Shown here piece by piece: positions 29,270 through 36,438 of a DNA stretch of 64,000 bases; within the stretch, counting starts at the first letter, position 1, and each line of letters starts with the position of its first letter. The stretch lies in NCBI GenBank assembly GCA_016291655.1, contig JAEEYF010000014.1:1-64000 (forward strand), written 5' to 3'. This DNA is from Lachnospiraceae bacterium. Its GTDB lineage: Bacteria > Bacillota > Clostridia > Lachnospirales > Lachnospiraceae. The notes below the pieces were generated by a model, which did no database searches, was not told the origin of the DNA, and saw nothing but the letters and a program-made list of their open reading frames with translations. The position numbers and the translations under genes were made by a program.

Positions 29270-29400
29270 AAAAATCCTCCTTACACATATGCGCGGAGGT
29301 AATAAGATTTAGCTTCCTTACGCCGGTATTATCCGGTTCAAGTAATAAGGGTCAACGGAAAAATCCGTCTCTCAGCGTCAGCGCCCCTAGCACATATGCC
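29270..29400 (-). ncRNA. TPP (THI-box) riboswitch controlling thiT
   Basis: On the minus strand the leader contains the conserved aptamer parts CTAGGGGCGC, GCTGAGAG, the P3 stem ACGG...CCGT, TGACCCTTATTACTTGAACC, GGATAATACCGGCGTAAGGAAGC. After the aptamer, TTACCTCCGCG can pair with the ribosome site AAGGAGGA (29282-29275), so control is likely at translation initiation, though the short U-run after it leaves weak termination possible. Thiamine pyrophosphate would switch thiT off. Confidence 0.94.
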
Positions 29401-29442
29401 ATATTTATTTTTGATCAAGGCTTTCTGCCCTGACGGTGAACA

Positions 29443-29470
29443 AGTATAACCGATTTTGATGGTTTGTCAA
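29443..29470 (-). promoter_or_regulatory. Sigma-A promoter of the thiT riboswitch transcript
   Basis: Minus strand TTGACA (29470-29465), 16-bp spacer, TATACT (29448-29443). Confidence 0.8.
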
Positions 29471-29533
29471 GTACGAAGTTGTTTTTTTCGCACTCCGAAA
29501 TGCTACTCCGGTCTTTTGGGACATTTGGTTATT

Positions 29534-30049
29534 TTATTGATCCGATATTTTTCTTGAGGTAAAGGTATCTCCGAAGATCACGTTTCTGAAGGGCATGAGG
29601 GCGGTGATCAAAAGGGAGCCCAAACCTATGCACGCAAGGACCTCTCCTGCACCTACGGTGAGCATGAAAAACCACAGTGCTCCGTCATAATTGTAGGCAT
29701 ATTTAAGAACGAAGGGAATGATCAGCGCGTTGGCAACAACAGGGGGAAGTGTAACAAGGAATCTGTGCTTCCTTAACAGGTACGAAAATAATGCGCCGAT
29801 GGCGGTTGCAAGTGTACCGAAAATAACGTCCGGAAGTGGCGAAAAGAGCATGATATTACTCAATAAACAGCCGATGATGACACCGGGAATTCCTGCCGGG
29901 GTGAAGAAAGGAAGTACACAGAGAGCTTCGGAGACCCGAAACTGGATAGCGCCGCTTGCAAGATTGACTGTCTTTACAAGCAGTGTAAGAGCAACATAGA
30001 GGGCGGCGATAATGCCTGCCTGAGTGATAAAGGTAACTTTTTTCCGCAT
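29534..30049 (-). CDS. queT: ECF transporter S component, QueT-like (queuosine precursor)
   Basis: A 171-residue membrane protein with about five to six helices, recognised as the QueT family (COG4708): MRKKVTFITQAGIIAALYVA, the motif GAIQFRVSEALCVLPFFTPA, GVIIGCLLSNIM, and LPDVIFGTLATAIGAL. It is the ligand-binding subunit of an ECF importer thought to take up a queuosine precursor such as preQ1 for tRNA modification. The short leader ahead of it has a preQ1-riboswitch-like layout, which fits. It has its own promoter and is separated from thiT by thiT's promoter, so the two S components are regulated independently. Confidence 0.88.
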   Translation of the reverse strand: MRKKVTFITQAGIIAALYVALTLLVKTVNLASGAIQFRVSEALCVLPFFTPAGIPGVIIGCLLSNIMLFSPLPDVIFGTLATAIGALFSYLLRKHRFLVTLPPVVANALIIPFVLKYAYNYDGALWFFMLTVGAGEVLACIGLGSLLITALMPFRNVIFGDTFTSRKISDQ

Positions 30050-30123
30050 TTTTATCTCCTTTAGGGTTTAAGGTCTTACTACTGACCGGAATGAGTGGGA
30101 AGGAATTAACACTCAATGTAGCG
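30050..30123 (-). ncRNA. Candidate preQ1 riboswitch in the queT leader
   Basis: The 74-nt leader holds a 6-bp hairpin (TGAGTG/CACTCA, about 30114-30091) whose loop contains UUCCUU, then a second hairpin GGUC-N8-GACC (about 30086-30071), then the ribosome site AAAGGAG. The first loop is complementary to AAGGA of that site, giving the pseudoknot-with-embedded-hairpin arrangement of preQ1-II type (COG4708) RNAs. Individual conserved bases do not match well enough for a firm class assignment; inferred from architecture and gene context. Confidence 0.5.
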
Positions 30124-30129
30124 CGTCAT

Positions 30130-30158
30130 AGAATACGCTCCTTTCCCGGAAAAGTCAA
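30130..30158 (-). promoter_or_regulatory. Sigma-A promoter of queT
   Basis: Minus strand TTGACT (30158-30153), 17-bp spacer, TATTCT (30135-30130). Confidence 0.78.
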
Positions 30159-30183
30159 GTGAAAAATGAATAACCTGTAAGAG

Positions 30184-30211
30184 TTGTTCATTTGCGTAAA
30201 TGTGCTATACT
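30184..30211 (+). promoter_or_regulatory. Sigma-A-type promoter of the sugar isomerase gene
   Basis: TTGTTC (30184-30189), 16-bp spacer, TATACT (30206-30211). Transcription would start near 30218, right at the first REP-like hairpin. Confidence 0.55.
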
Positions 30212-30216
30212 AAACG

Positions 30217-30298
30217 AAAATGACACCACAACCCCGTCCCGGGGGTTCATGTCAAAAAATTACGTAAAATGACACCACAACCCCGTCCCCGGGGTTCA
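30217..30298 (+). repeat. Two REP-like palindromic repeats in direct orientation
   Basis: A 33-bp sequence occurs at 30217-30249 and again at 30266-30298 (49-bp period). Each holds AAAATGACACCACA followed by the inverted repeat AACCCC...GGGGTT; in the first copy an outer TGACA/TGTCA pair adds a second stem. G/C-rich hairpins ending in TGACACC-like sequence resemble the extragenic palindromes seen in many clostridial genomes. They would lie in the 5' UTR of the next gene. Confidence 0.7.
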
Positions 30299-30312
30299 AG
30301 AGAGGTAAAAAA

Positions 30313-31128
30313 ATGCACAGGGTATTGTGCTCCACGGGAGCGTTTATCGGAAGATCGAACGGAAGAGACTACAGGCTCATGAAGCTGTGTGCGGACAGCA
30401 TGGATTGCGACGGCTTTGAGTTTATGATGTATGATGACTGGTATGACAAAAGGGATGAGATAGAGGCGTTTGTTAAGACGGTATCCAAGCCTGTGGTCAC
30501 TTTTCATGCGGAAAAGAATGTGGGAGAGCTGATCAGCAGGAATGAGCCGGGCGATACCGAAGGGGCAGTCAGGCTGTTCAAAATGAACTGCGACATGGCC
30601 AAACGTCTTAAGGCGGAGAAGATGGTGCTTCATCTGTGGAACGGGATACATTCGGACAAGGATTTCGAACATAATGCTTCAATGTATCCTGAGCTGCGGG
30701 ATATTGCGGAAGAACATGGGATCCTGCTCACAGTGGAAAATGTGGTATGCAATGTGGGTTCGCCCATGGAGCATCTTAAGGAGCTGGCAAGCCGCTATCC
30801 TGAGATAAAGTTTACCTTTGATACCAAGATGGCGGAATTCCACGGTGAGCTCGGGGAGTTATATGCGGAGGAGAACAGGGACTTGTTCGGGCATATAGCC
30901 CATATTCACGTAAATGACTACAAAGGTGGCGTAAAGGATTGGAGCTGCCTTAAAACGCTGCATTTGGGGAGGGGACAGGTGGATTTTGCCGGTTTTTTTG
31001 ATTTCCTTAAAAAAATGTGCTATACCGGCGACTTTACCATAGAATCCACTTCCTTCGATAAGACGGGGATCATAGATTTTGCTGCCATGCAGCAAAACGT
31101 TGACAGGGTCAGGGAACTTCTGAAGTAA
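30313..31128 (+). CDS. Sugar phosphate isomerase/epimerase family TIM-barrel protein
   Basis: A 271-residue protein of the AP-endonuclease-2/xylose-isomerase-like TIM-barrel family. Visible features are VVTFHAEKNVGELIS on an early strand, MVLHLWNGIH, LLTVENVVCNVGSPMEHL with the metal-binding Glu, KFTFDTKMAEFHG with the metal-binding Asp, HIAHIHVNDYKGG with a His-x-His-like ligand pair, and a late Glu in DFTIESTSFD. A divalent-metal site is therefore likely intact. No sugar operon adjoins it, so substrate is unknown; deoxyribose repair activity (endonuclease IV-like) is a less likely alternative. ATG is preceded by GAGAGG. Confidence 0.75.
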   Translation: MHRVLCSTGAFIGRSNGRDYRLMKLCADSMDCDGFEFMMYDDWYDKRDEIEAFVKTVSKPVVTFHAEKNVGELISRNEPGDTEGAVRLFKMNCDMAKRLKAEKMVLHLWNGIHSDKDFEHNASMYPELRDIAEEHGILLTVENVVCNVGSPMEHLKELASRYPEIKFTFDTKMAEFHGELGELYAEENRDLFGHIAHIHVNDYKGGVKDWSCLKTLHLGRGQVDFAGFFDFLKKMCYTGDFTIESTSFDKTGIIDFAAMQQNVDRVRELLK

Positions 31129-31155
31129 CCCAACCCCTTGATTTCAAACATTCTC

Positions 31156-31184
31156 TTGATAAAATGGGAAAATTGTTATACAAT
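31156..31184 (+). promoter_or_regulatory. Sigma-A promoter of leuS
   Basis: TTGATA (31156-31161), 17-bp spacer, TACAAT (31179-31184). The leader of about 75 nt shows no T-box sequence. Confidence 0.65.
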
Positions 31185-31265
31185 GCCAAAATAAACAATT
31201 AATGGATAGTTTTTATAAAGAATAAGCCGAAAGGCTTGAGATCATAAAGTGCAAAGGAGAGAGTT

Positions 31266-33689
31266 ATGGCACGAGAGTACAATCCTGAAGTCATTGAGAA
31301 AAAATGGCAAAAATACTGGGAGGAGCATGACACGTTCAGAACCGATATTCACGATTTTTCTAAACCCAAGTTCTATGTGCTGGATATGTTCCCTTATCCT
31401 TCGGGCGTAGGCCTTCATGCGGGACATCCCGAGGGCTATACCGCTACGGATATAGTTTCCAGAATGAAGAGAATGCAGGGCTTTAATGTCCTTCATCCCA
31501 TGGGATATGATTCTTTCGGCCTGCCTGCGGAACAGTATGCGGTTACCACCGGAAACCATCCCAACGGTTTCACTCAGGAGAACATTAAGACCTTCTCGAA
31601 GCAGCTGAAGGAACTTGGCTTTGACTATGACTGGCACAGATGCATAGCAACCTCCGACCCGTCCTTCTACAAATGGACACAGTGGATCTTTAAGCAGCTT
31701 TATCTTGCAGGCTACGCAAAGCATATAGATATGCCCGTAAACTGGTGCGAGGAATTGGGCACCGTTCTTTCCAACGATGAAGTCATTGACGGAAAGTCGG
31801 AGCGCGGCGGCTATCCCGTTGTAAGAAAGAACATGAAGCAGTGGGTCATCGATCAGGCTGCTTTTGCGGAAAAGCTCCTCGAAGGCCTTGATGAGATCGA
31901 TTGGCCCGAGTCTACGAAGGATATGCAGAGACACTGGATCGGAAAGTCCGAAGGTGTTGAAGTGATATTCCAGATTGTGGGCGGCGGAGAATTCTCCATT
32001 TTCACAACCTGTATCGAAACCATCTACGGTATCACCTTCATGGTTCTCGCTCCCGACGGACAGATCGTTAAGGATCTCATGCCCAGAGTGCAGAACAAGG
32101 AAGAGGTTCAGGCATATATCGACGAGACACTTAAGAAGAATGATATGGATCGCACGGAGCTCAACAAGGGCAAGACCGGATGTGAGCTTAAGGGACTCAA
32201 GGCGATCAACCCCGTAAACGGCAAAGAAGTTGCGCTTTTCATCGGCGATTTCGTTCTTGCGAGCTACGGAACGGGTGCGGTTATGGCTGTTCCTTCACAC
32301 GATCAGAGAGACTTTGAATACGCCGTTGCGCACAACATCCCTATGATCCAGGTAATTGACGGAAGAGATGTTTCCGAATGCGCATTTGAAAAATATGATT
32401 ATCTCGGCAAGGGCTGTAAGCTCATCAACTCCGAAGAGTTTACCGGCCTTACTGTTGAAGAGGCAAAGGAGGCTATCACCCAAAAGCTTGAAAAGATGGG
32501 CGTAGCCAAGAGAGTTGTAAACTATCACTTCCGTGAATGGATCTTTGCAAGACAGAGATACTGGGGCGAGCCTGTTCCGGTTGTTTATGAAGAGAACGGA
32601 AATATCCACGTACTTGACGATGACGAGCTTCCTCTCATCCTTCCCGAGCTTGACGATTACAAGGGAAAGAACGGCAAAGCACCGCTTGAAAATGCCACGG
32701 AGTGGAAGAAGTACGATCACAACGGTATCAAGGGCACAAGAGAGACTTCGACAATGCCCGGTTCCGCAGGTTCCAGCTGGTACTATATGCGATATATCGA
32801 TCCCGACAACGATAAGGAGATCTGCGATCCCGAGCTTCTTAAGCACTGGCTGCCAGTAGATCTTTATATCGGAGGTCCCGAGCATGCTGTAGGTCACCTC
32901 ATGTATTCGAGAATATGGAACCGTTTCCTCTATGATAAGGGGATCTCCCCCGTTAAGGAGCCCTTCAAGAAGCTGGTTCATCAGGGAATGATCCTTGGTT
33001 CCAACGGTATCAAGATGGGTAAGCGTTTCCCCGAATTTGTTGTTAATCCCAGCGACATCGTTAAAAAATACGGCGCAGACACTTTGAGACTCTATGAGAT
33101 GTTCATGGGAGCGCTTGAGGTTTCCAAGCCCTGGAGCGATGAAGGTGTTGCAGGTGCAAGACGCTTCCTTAACCGTGTATGGGCCTTCTTCACCGATGAA
33201 AACAACATCACGGAAGAGAATGACGGAAAACTTAAGAAGGTTTACCATCAGACCATAAAGAAAGTAACAGGAGACTATGAGACACTCGGCTTCAACACAG
33301 CCATCAGCCAGCTCATGATCTTTGTAAATGCAGCCGTTAAGGAAGGCAAGTGCCCGAAGGAGTATGCAGAGGGCTTTGTGAAGATGCTTTCCTGCGTATG
33401 TCCTCACATCGGCGAAGAGATCTGGGAGAGCCTCGGCCACAGCGAGTCTCTTGCAAAGGAACCCTGGCCTGTATTCGATCCCGAAGCGGTTAAAGAGGAT
33501 ACGATCGAGATCGGCGTTCAGGTTAACGGAAAACTCCGCGGAACCGTTGAACTCGCAGTAGACGAAGAGCAGGCGTCGGCTCTTGAAAAAGCCAAGAACT
33601 TAGACAGCGTTAAGCCTTTTGTGGAAGGCAAGACCATCGTAAAGGAGATCTACGTTAAGGGCAGGATCGTAAACATTGTTGTAAAATAG
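31266..33689 (+). CDS. leuS: Leucine-tRNA ligase
   Basis: Charges tRNA-Leu. 807 residues, the usual bacterial LeuRS length. The class I HIGH-type motif appears as DMFPYPSGVGLHAGHPEGYT (about 37-56), the editing CP1 domain holds the T-rich motif region (FTTCIETIYGITFMVLAPDG) and the GTGAVMAVPSHDQRDFEY motif, and the C-terminal anticodon-binding and tail domains are present. The KMSKS loop reads KMGKR in the segment GSNGIKMGKRFPEFVVNPSD, a variant that keeps the ATP-contacting first Lys. AAAGGAGAG precedes the ATG. It has its own promoter and is followed 39 bp later by a small membrane-protein gene. Confidence 0.98.
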   Translation: MAREYNPEVIEKKWQKYWEEHDTFRTDIHDFSKPKFYVLDMFPYPSGVGLHAGHPEGYTATDIVSRMKRMQGFNVLHPMGYDSFGLPAEQYAVTTGNHPNGFTQENIKTFSKQLKELGFDYDWHRCIATSDPSFYKWTQWIFKQLYLAGYAKHIDMPVNWCEELGTVLSNDEVIDGKSERGGYPVVRKNMKQWVIDQAAFAEKLLEGLDEIDWPESTKDMQRHWIGKSEGVEVIFQIVGGGEFSIFTTCIETIYGITFMVLAPDGQIVKDLMPRVQNKEEVQAYIDETLKKNDMDRTELNKGKTGCELKGLKAINPVNGKEVALFIGDFVLASYGTGAVMAVPSHDQRDFEYAVAHNIPMIQVIDGRDVSECAFEKYDYLGKGCKLINSEEFTGLTVEEAKEAITQKLEKMGVAKRVVNYHFREWIFARQRYWGEPVPVVYEENGNIHVLDDDELPLILPELDDYKGKNGKAPLENATEWKKYDHNGIKGTRETSTMPGSAGSSWYYMRYIDPDNDKEICDPELLKHWLPVDLYIGGPEHAVGHLMYSRIWNRFLYDKGISPVKEPFKKLVHQGMILGSNGIKMGKRFPEFVVNPSDIVKKYGADTLRLYEMFMGALEVSKPWSDEGVAGARRFLNRVWAFFTDENNITEENDGKLKKVYHQTIKKVTGDYETLGFNTAISQLMIFVNAAVKEGKCPKEYAEGFVKMLSCVCPHIGEEIWESLGHSESLAKEPWPVFDPEAVKEDTIEIGVQVNGKLRGTVELAVDEEQASALEKAKNLDSVKPFVEGKTIVKEIYVKGRIVNIVVK

Positions 33690-33728
33690 CAAATAGTTAC
33701 GTTGTATTATTTTAGGGGGTAATACTAT

Positions 33729-34049
33729 ATGAGAAAAAAAACTTTTTTTAACTTTTTGCGGGCAAATAAAATGGCTGTTTATAACGAAATAGTGTTGTCT
33801 GTGTTTTTTCTTGCGATAATGAACCATTTTCTGATGCCAAGGATTTATGATATGAAGGTGCAGATCTACCGTGATTACGGCAAAAGTGCTCCGGAGTATG
33901 TTAAAGAAGCAGTTGCAAAATTGTATGCTTTGGCAACTGTCATTAACATTGGTGCTCTTGTTCTCTTATTTATTCCTTGCCTGATTCTTGGATTTGCAAT
34001 GGATCACGGCAAAAACATTTTTAAATGCTGGAAGGCCTACAGGGAATGA
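33729..34049 (+). CDS. Small two-helix membrane protein of unknown function
   Basis: A 106-residue hypothetical protein. A basic N-terminus (MRKKTFFNFLRANK) precedes a first hydrophobic helix (about 20-35, IVLSVFFLAIMNHFL), a charged loop of about 35 residues (MKVQIYRDYGKSAPEYVKEA), and a second helix (about 68-90, ATVINIGALVLLFIPCLILG), ending in a basic tail. The ATG follows AGGGGGTAATACTAT, a plausible site, 39 bp after leuS. No family recognised. Confidence 0.65.
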   Translation: MRKKTFFNFLRANKMAVYNEIVLSVFFLAIMNHFLMPRIYDMKVQIYRDYGKSAPEYVKEAVAKLYALATVINIGALVLLFIPCLILGFAMDHGKNIFKCWKAYRE

Positions 34050-34119
34050 CCCTTTGGTATAGGGACGCGTGATCAGTAATTAAAAACAGTTACTGTTAGC
34101 AGTACATAGCGACTATTTC

Positions 34120-34148
34120 TTGACATTTTCCGAAAAACCTTATATAAT
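34120..34148 (+). promoter_or_regulatory. Consensus sigma-A promoter of the SRP RNA
   Basis: Perfect TTGACA (34120-34125) and perfect TATAAT (34143-34148) with a 17-bp spacer, as expected for an abundant stable RNA. Confidence 0.92.
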
Positions 34149-34155
34149 GCCAAAT

Positions 34156-34264
34156 CGAAGTCTCGGTCTTACGAAGCGGGTGCTCCTGAACCGTGTCAGG
34201 TCAGGAATGAAGCAGCACTAAGGGATGCCACCCGTTTGTCGTGAGGAAACCGGGACTTCTTTTT
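34156..34264 (+). ncRNA. ffs: Signal recognition particle RNA, small bacterial type
   Basis: About 105 nt, forming one long hairpin: the ends GAAGTCTCGG and CCGGGACTTC pair, and the apical part carries the conserved Ffh-binding and tetraloop region (CTGAACCGTGTCAGGTCAGG...AAGCAGCACTAAGGG). It ends in a T-run (34260-34265) that completes a terminator with the closing stem. It binds Ffh for co-translational targeting to the membrane. Confidence 0.95.
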
Positions 34265-34352
34265 TGCATCTTTTTTGCGGTTTCGATTCCACTTGAAAAG
34301 TATACTAAAACAGGTTAAAATTTTATAAAAATATCTAAGATGAGATGAGAAA

Positions 34353-36419
34353 ATGACTTTTAATACCAAATTTAAAACCGAATATACCGATTTCACCCTG
34401 AGTCCTTTTACCGGGCTCACACGTGACAGCTTTCTTGCTGCCGCAAAGTATCTCCTTCGCGGTTTTTTCTCGGGCATAGCTTCCCTCGACGCTCCGCCGG
34501 TAGTCACTCGAACGGAGTTCGACATCACCTATCCCCATAAGAACATATCCGCGGAACAATACGACCGCGAGAGACGCGCCGAGATCTTTGAAGGTCTTGC
34601 AAGATCCTTTTTCATCGCTGCCCCCGTCATTTGCGAAGACCCCGACTTCACAGTCGGAGACATCAATATCCGTGAATACTACAAGGAGCACGTATTAAGG
34701 GTTGCCTCCTCCGGCAACGATGAAAGTGCCGGAAGCTACGAGGACATGAAGAAAAGCGCCGGGGGAGATCCCTACATGTGCTTCCAGCAGACGGTTGAAA
34801 CCTGTGCGCTGGTCATATGCCTGGACACATGCGAGAAACAGATATGGGATTCCTACACCAAGGCCGAACAGGACACCATCGCCGAGTTTCTTACGGGCTA
34901 CGGTCACAACTATACCGTTCCCCAGAACTGGCGTCTGTTTAATATGCTGGATCTGGCCTTTCTGCATAGACACGGCTATCCCATCGATGAGGATATAATG
35001 CTGGATCATGCCCTTGCCATCAAAAACTACTATGTGGGTAACGGCTGGTTCCGTGACGGTCAGAGTTTCGACTACTATTCCTGCTGGGCCTTCAATGTAT
35101 ATGCGCCCATCTGGTGCAAACAATACGGCTATGAAAACATGCCCGAACTCGCTTCCTTCTTTGAAGCGGCCTCCAACGAGCTTGTAAAGACCTTCACCGG
35201 CTATTTCGGACGTAACGGGTTTGTGAACATGTGGGGCAGAAGCGGCATATACAGAAATGCCGCCACAAGTCCTCTTGCAGCGAATTTCTTTTTAAAGAAC
35301 CCCACTGCGGATCCGGGTATGTGCCGTCGCATAGCTTCGGGTGCTCTCCTGCAATTCCTTGAAAGAGAAGATTTCCTTTCATCGGGAGTTCCCTCCCTCG
35401 GCTTCTACGGACAATTCCCGCCTCTGGTCCAGGGCTACTCCTGTGCGGAATCTCCCCTCTGGCTGGGAAAAGCCTTTCTGTGTCTGGAACTGCCCAAGGA
35501 TCATCCTTTCTGGACAGCTGTGGAAAAGGACAACTTTGAAGGTCTCTCCGGAAACGATGTAAGAACCTTCGTCCTTGACGGACCGGGCCTTGTTTTTTCC
35601 AACCATGCGGCAAACGGAGAAACCGTGCTCAGAACCGGAAAGGTGATGAAGCATAAGAACGATCTGCATGGCATATGCAATTACGGCAAATTGTGTTATA
35701 ATACCGACTTTCCATGGGACAGTGCTTTCATCAAAGAAAAAGGCATTATTCCCATGCAATATACCATAAAGGACGAGACAATGGATGTTCCCCACACGGC
35801 AAACACCCTGTTCTATGCAGGTGTGGAGAACGATGTGTTCTACAGAAGAGCCTTTTTCGATCACGGACCCGAAACCGAAATGCACTGGCTGAATGCCATT
35901 GATCTGGCGGATTTTACCGTCCCTTTGGGTGTTTTCAGAGCCGATCGGATCCGTCTTGTCAGAAAACCTGCGGTTGTTACTCTTTCCTCCTACGGATTCC
36001 CGGACAAAAACGCCGAGGTCCGGCGTGTGGAGAAAAACGGAGCCGTTGCCTATGTTCTCAAGGGCAAAGACGGCCGTGGCAGGGACATTTCTCTTGCAAT
36101 GACTGTTTTTAACGGTTTTGATGAGGAAGGATATGAAACTTCTCTTGGGACAAACCCCGATGGTAAGGATTCCCTCATAGTTTTTGCCAAAGCGCATCGC
36201 AACAAAGCGTACAGCGCAAAGGAAGGGTATCTTCTGTTTTCACAGGTCATCACCTCCGCGGAAGGGCGAGACTTTACGGAGGACGAGCTGTTTTCTCTCA
36301 ATGAGATCACCTACGCAAGCGAAAGCGACAGGGCTTTCGGCTATCCAACCCTCGTTCTTAAGGACGGGCGCAGGATGCGCATATGCTTCGATGGTATCGA
36401 GGACAGACTAAAAATTTGA
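34353..36419 (+). CDS. DUF2264 domain-containing protein
   Basis: A 688-residue cytoplasmic-looking protein (no signal peptide) matching the DUF2264 family, which includes helical-barrel proteins found with polysaccharide-processing genes. Family-like parts are the opening LSPFTGLTRDSFLAAAKYLL, IWCKQYGYENMPELASFFEA, and GNGWFRDGQSFDYYSCWAFN, which resembles an alpha/alpha-toroid glycan-enzyme core; the C-terminal third is beta-rich. Enzyme activity has not been established for the family; a glycoside hydrolase or polysaccharide lyase role is a guess from fold style. The next gene, 19 bp away, is a CDP-glycerol transferase fusion, suggesting a role in cell-surface glycan metabolism. Confidence 0.8.
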   Translation: MTFNTKFKTEYTDFTLSPFTGLTRDSFLAAAKYLLRGFFSGIASLDAPPVVTRTEFDITYPHKNISAEQYDRERRAEIFEGLARSFFIAAPVICEDPDFTVGDINIREYYKEHVLRVASSGNDESAGSYEDMKKSAGGDPYMCFQQTVETCALVICLDTCEKQIWDSYTKAEQDTIAEFLTGYGHNYTVPQNWRLFNMLDLAFLHRHGYPIDEDIMLDHALAIKNYYVGNGWFRDGQSFDYYSCWAFNVYAPIWCKQYGYENMPELASFFEAASNELVKTFTGYFGRNGFVNMWGRSGIYRNAATSPLAANFFLKNPTADPGMCRRIASGALLQFLEREDFLSSGVPSLGFYGQFPPLVQGYSCAESPLWLGKAFLCLELPKDHPFWTAVEKDNFEGLSGNDVRTFVLDGPGLVFSNHAANGETVLRTGKVMKHKNDLHGICNYGKLCYNTDFPWDSAFIKEKGIIPMQYTIKDETMDVPHTANTLFYAGVENDVFYRRAFFDHGPETEMHWLNAIDLADFTVPLGVFRADRIRLVRKPAVVTLSSYGFPDKNAEVRRVEKNGAVAYVLKGKDGRGRDISLAMTVFNGFDEEGYETSLGTNPDGKDSLIVFAKAHRNKAYSAKEGYLLFSQVITSAEGRDFTEDELFSLNEITYASESDRAFGYPTLVLKDGRRMRICFDGIEDRLKI

Positions 36420-36438
36420 TTCGGAGATTATTAAACTA

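Noticed and set aside
31185..31265. T-box leader before leuS
   Set aside because: No GGTGGNACCGCG-like sequence and no terminator; the leader is short.
32295..33440. 381-codon minus-strand open frame
   Set aside because: Antisense to leuS, which is a complete synthetase; no independent support.
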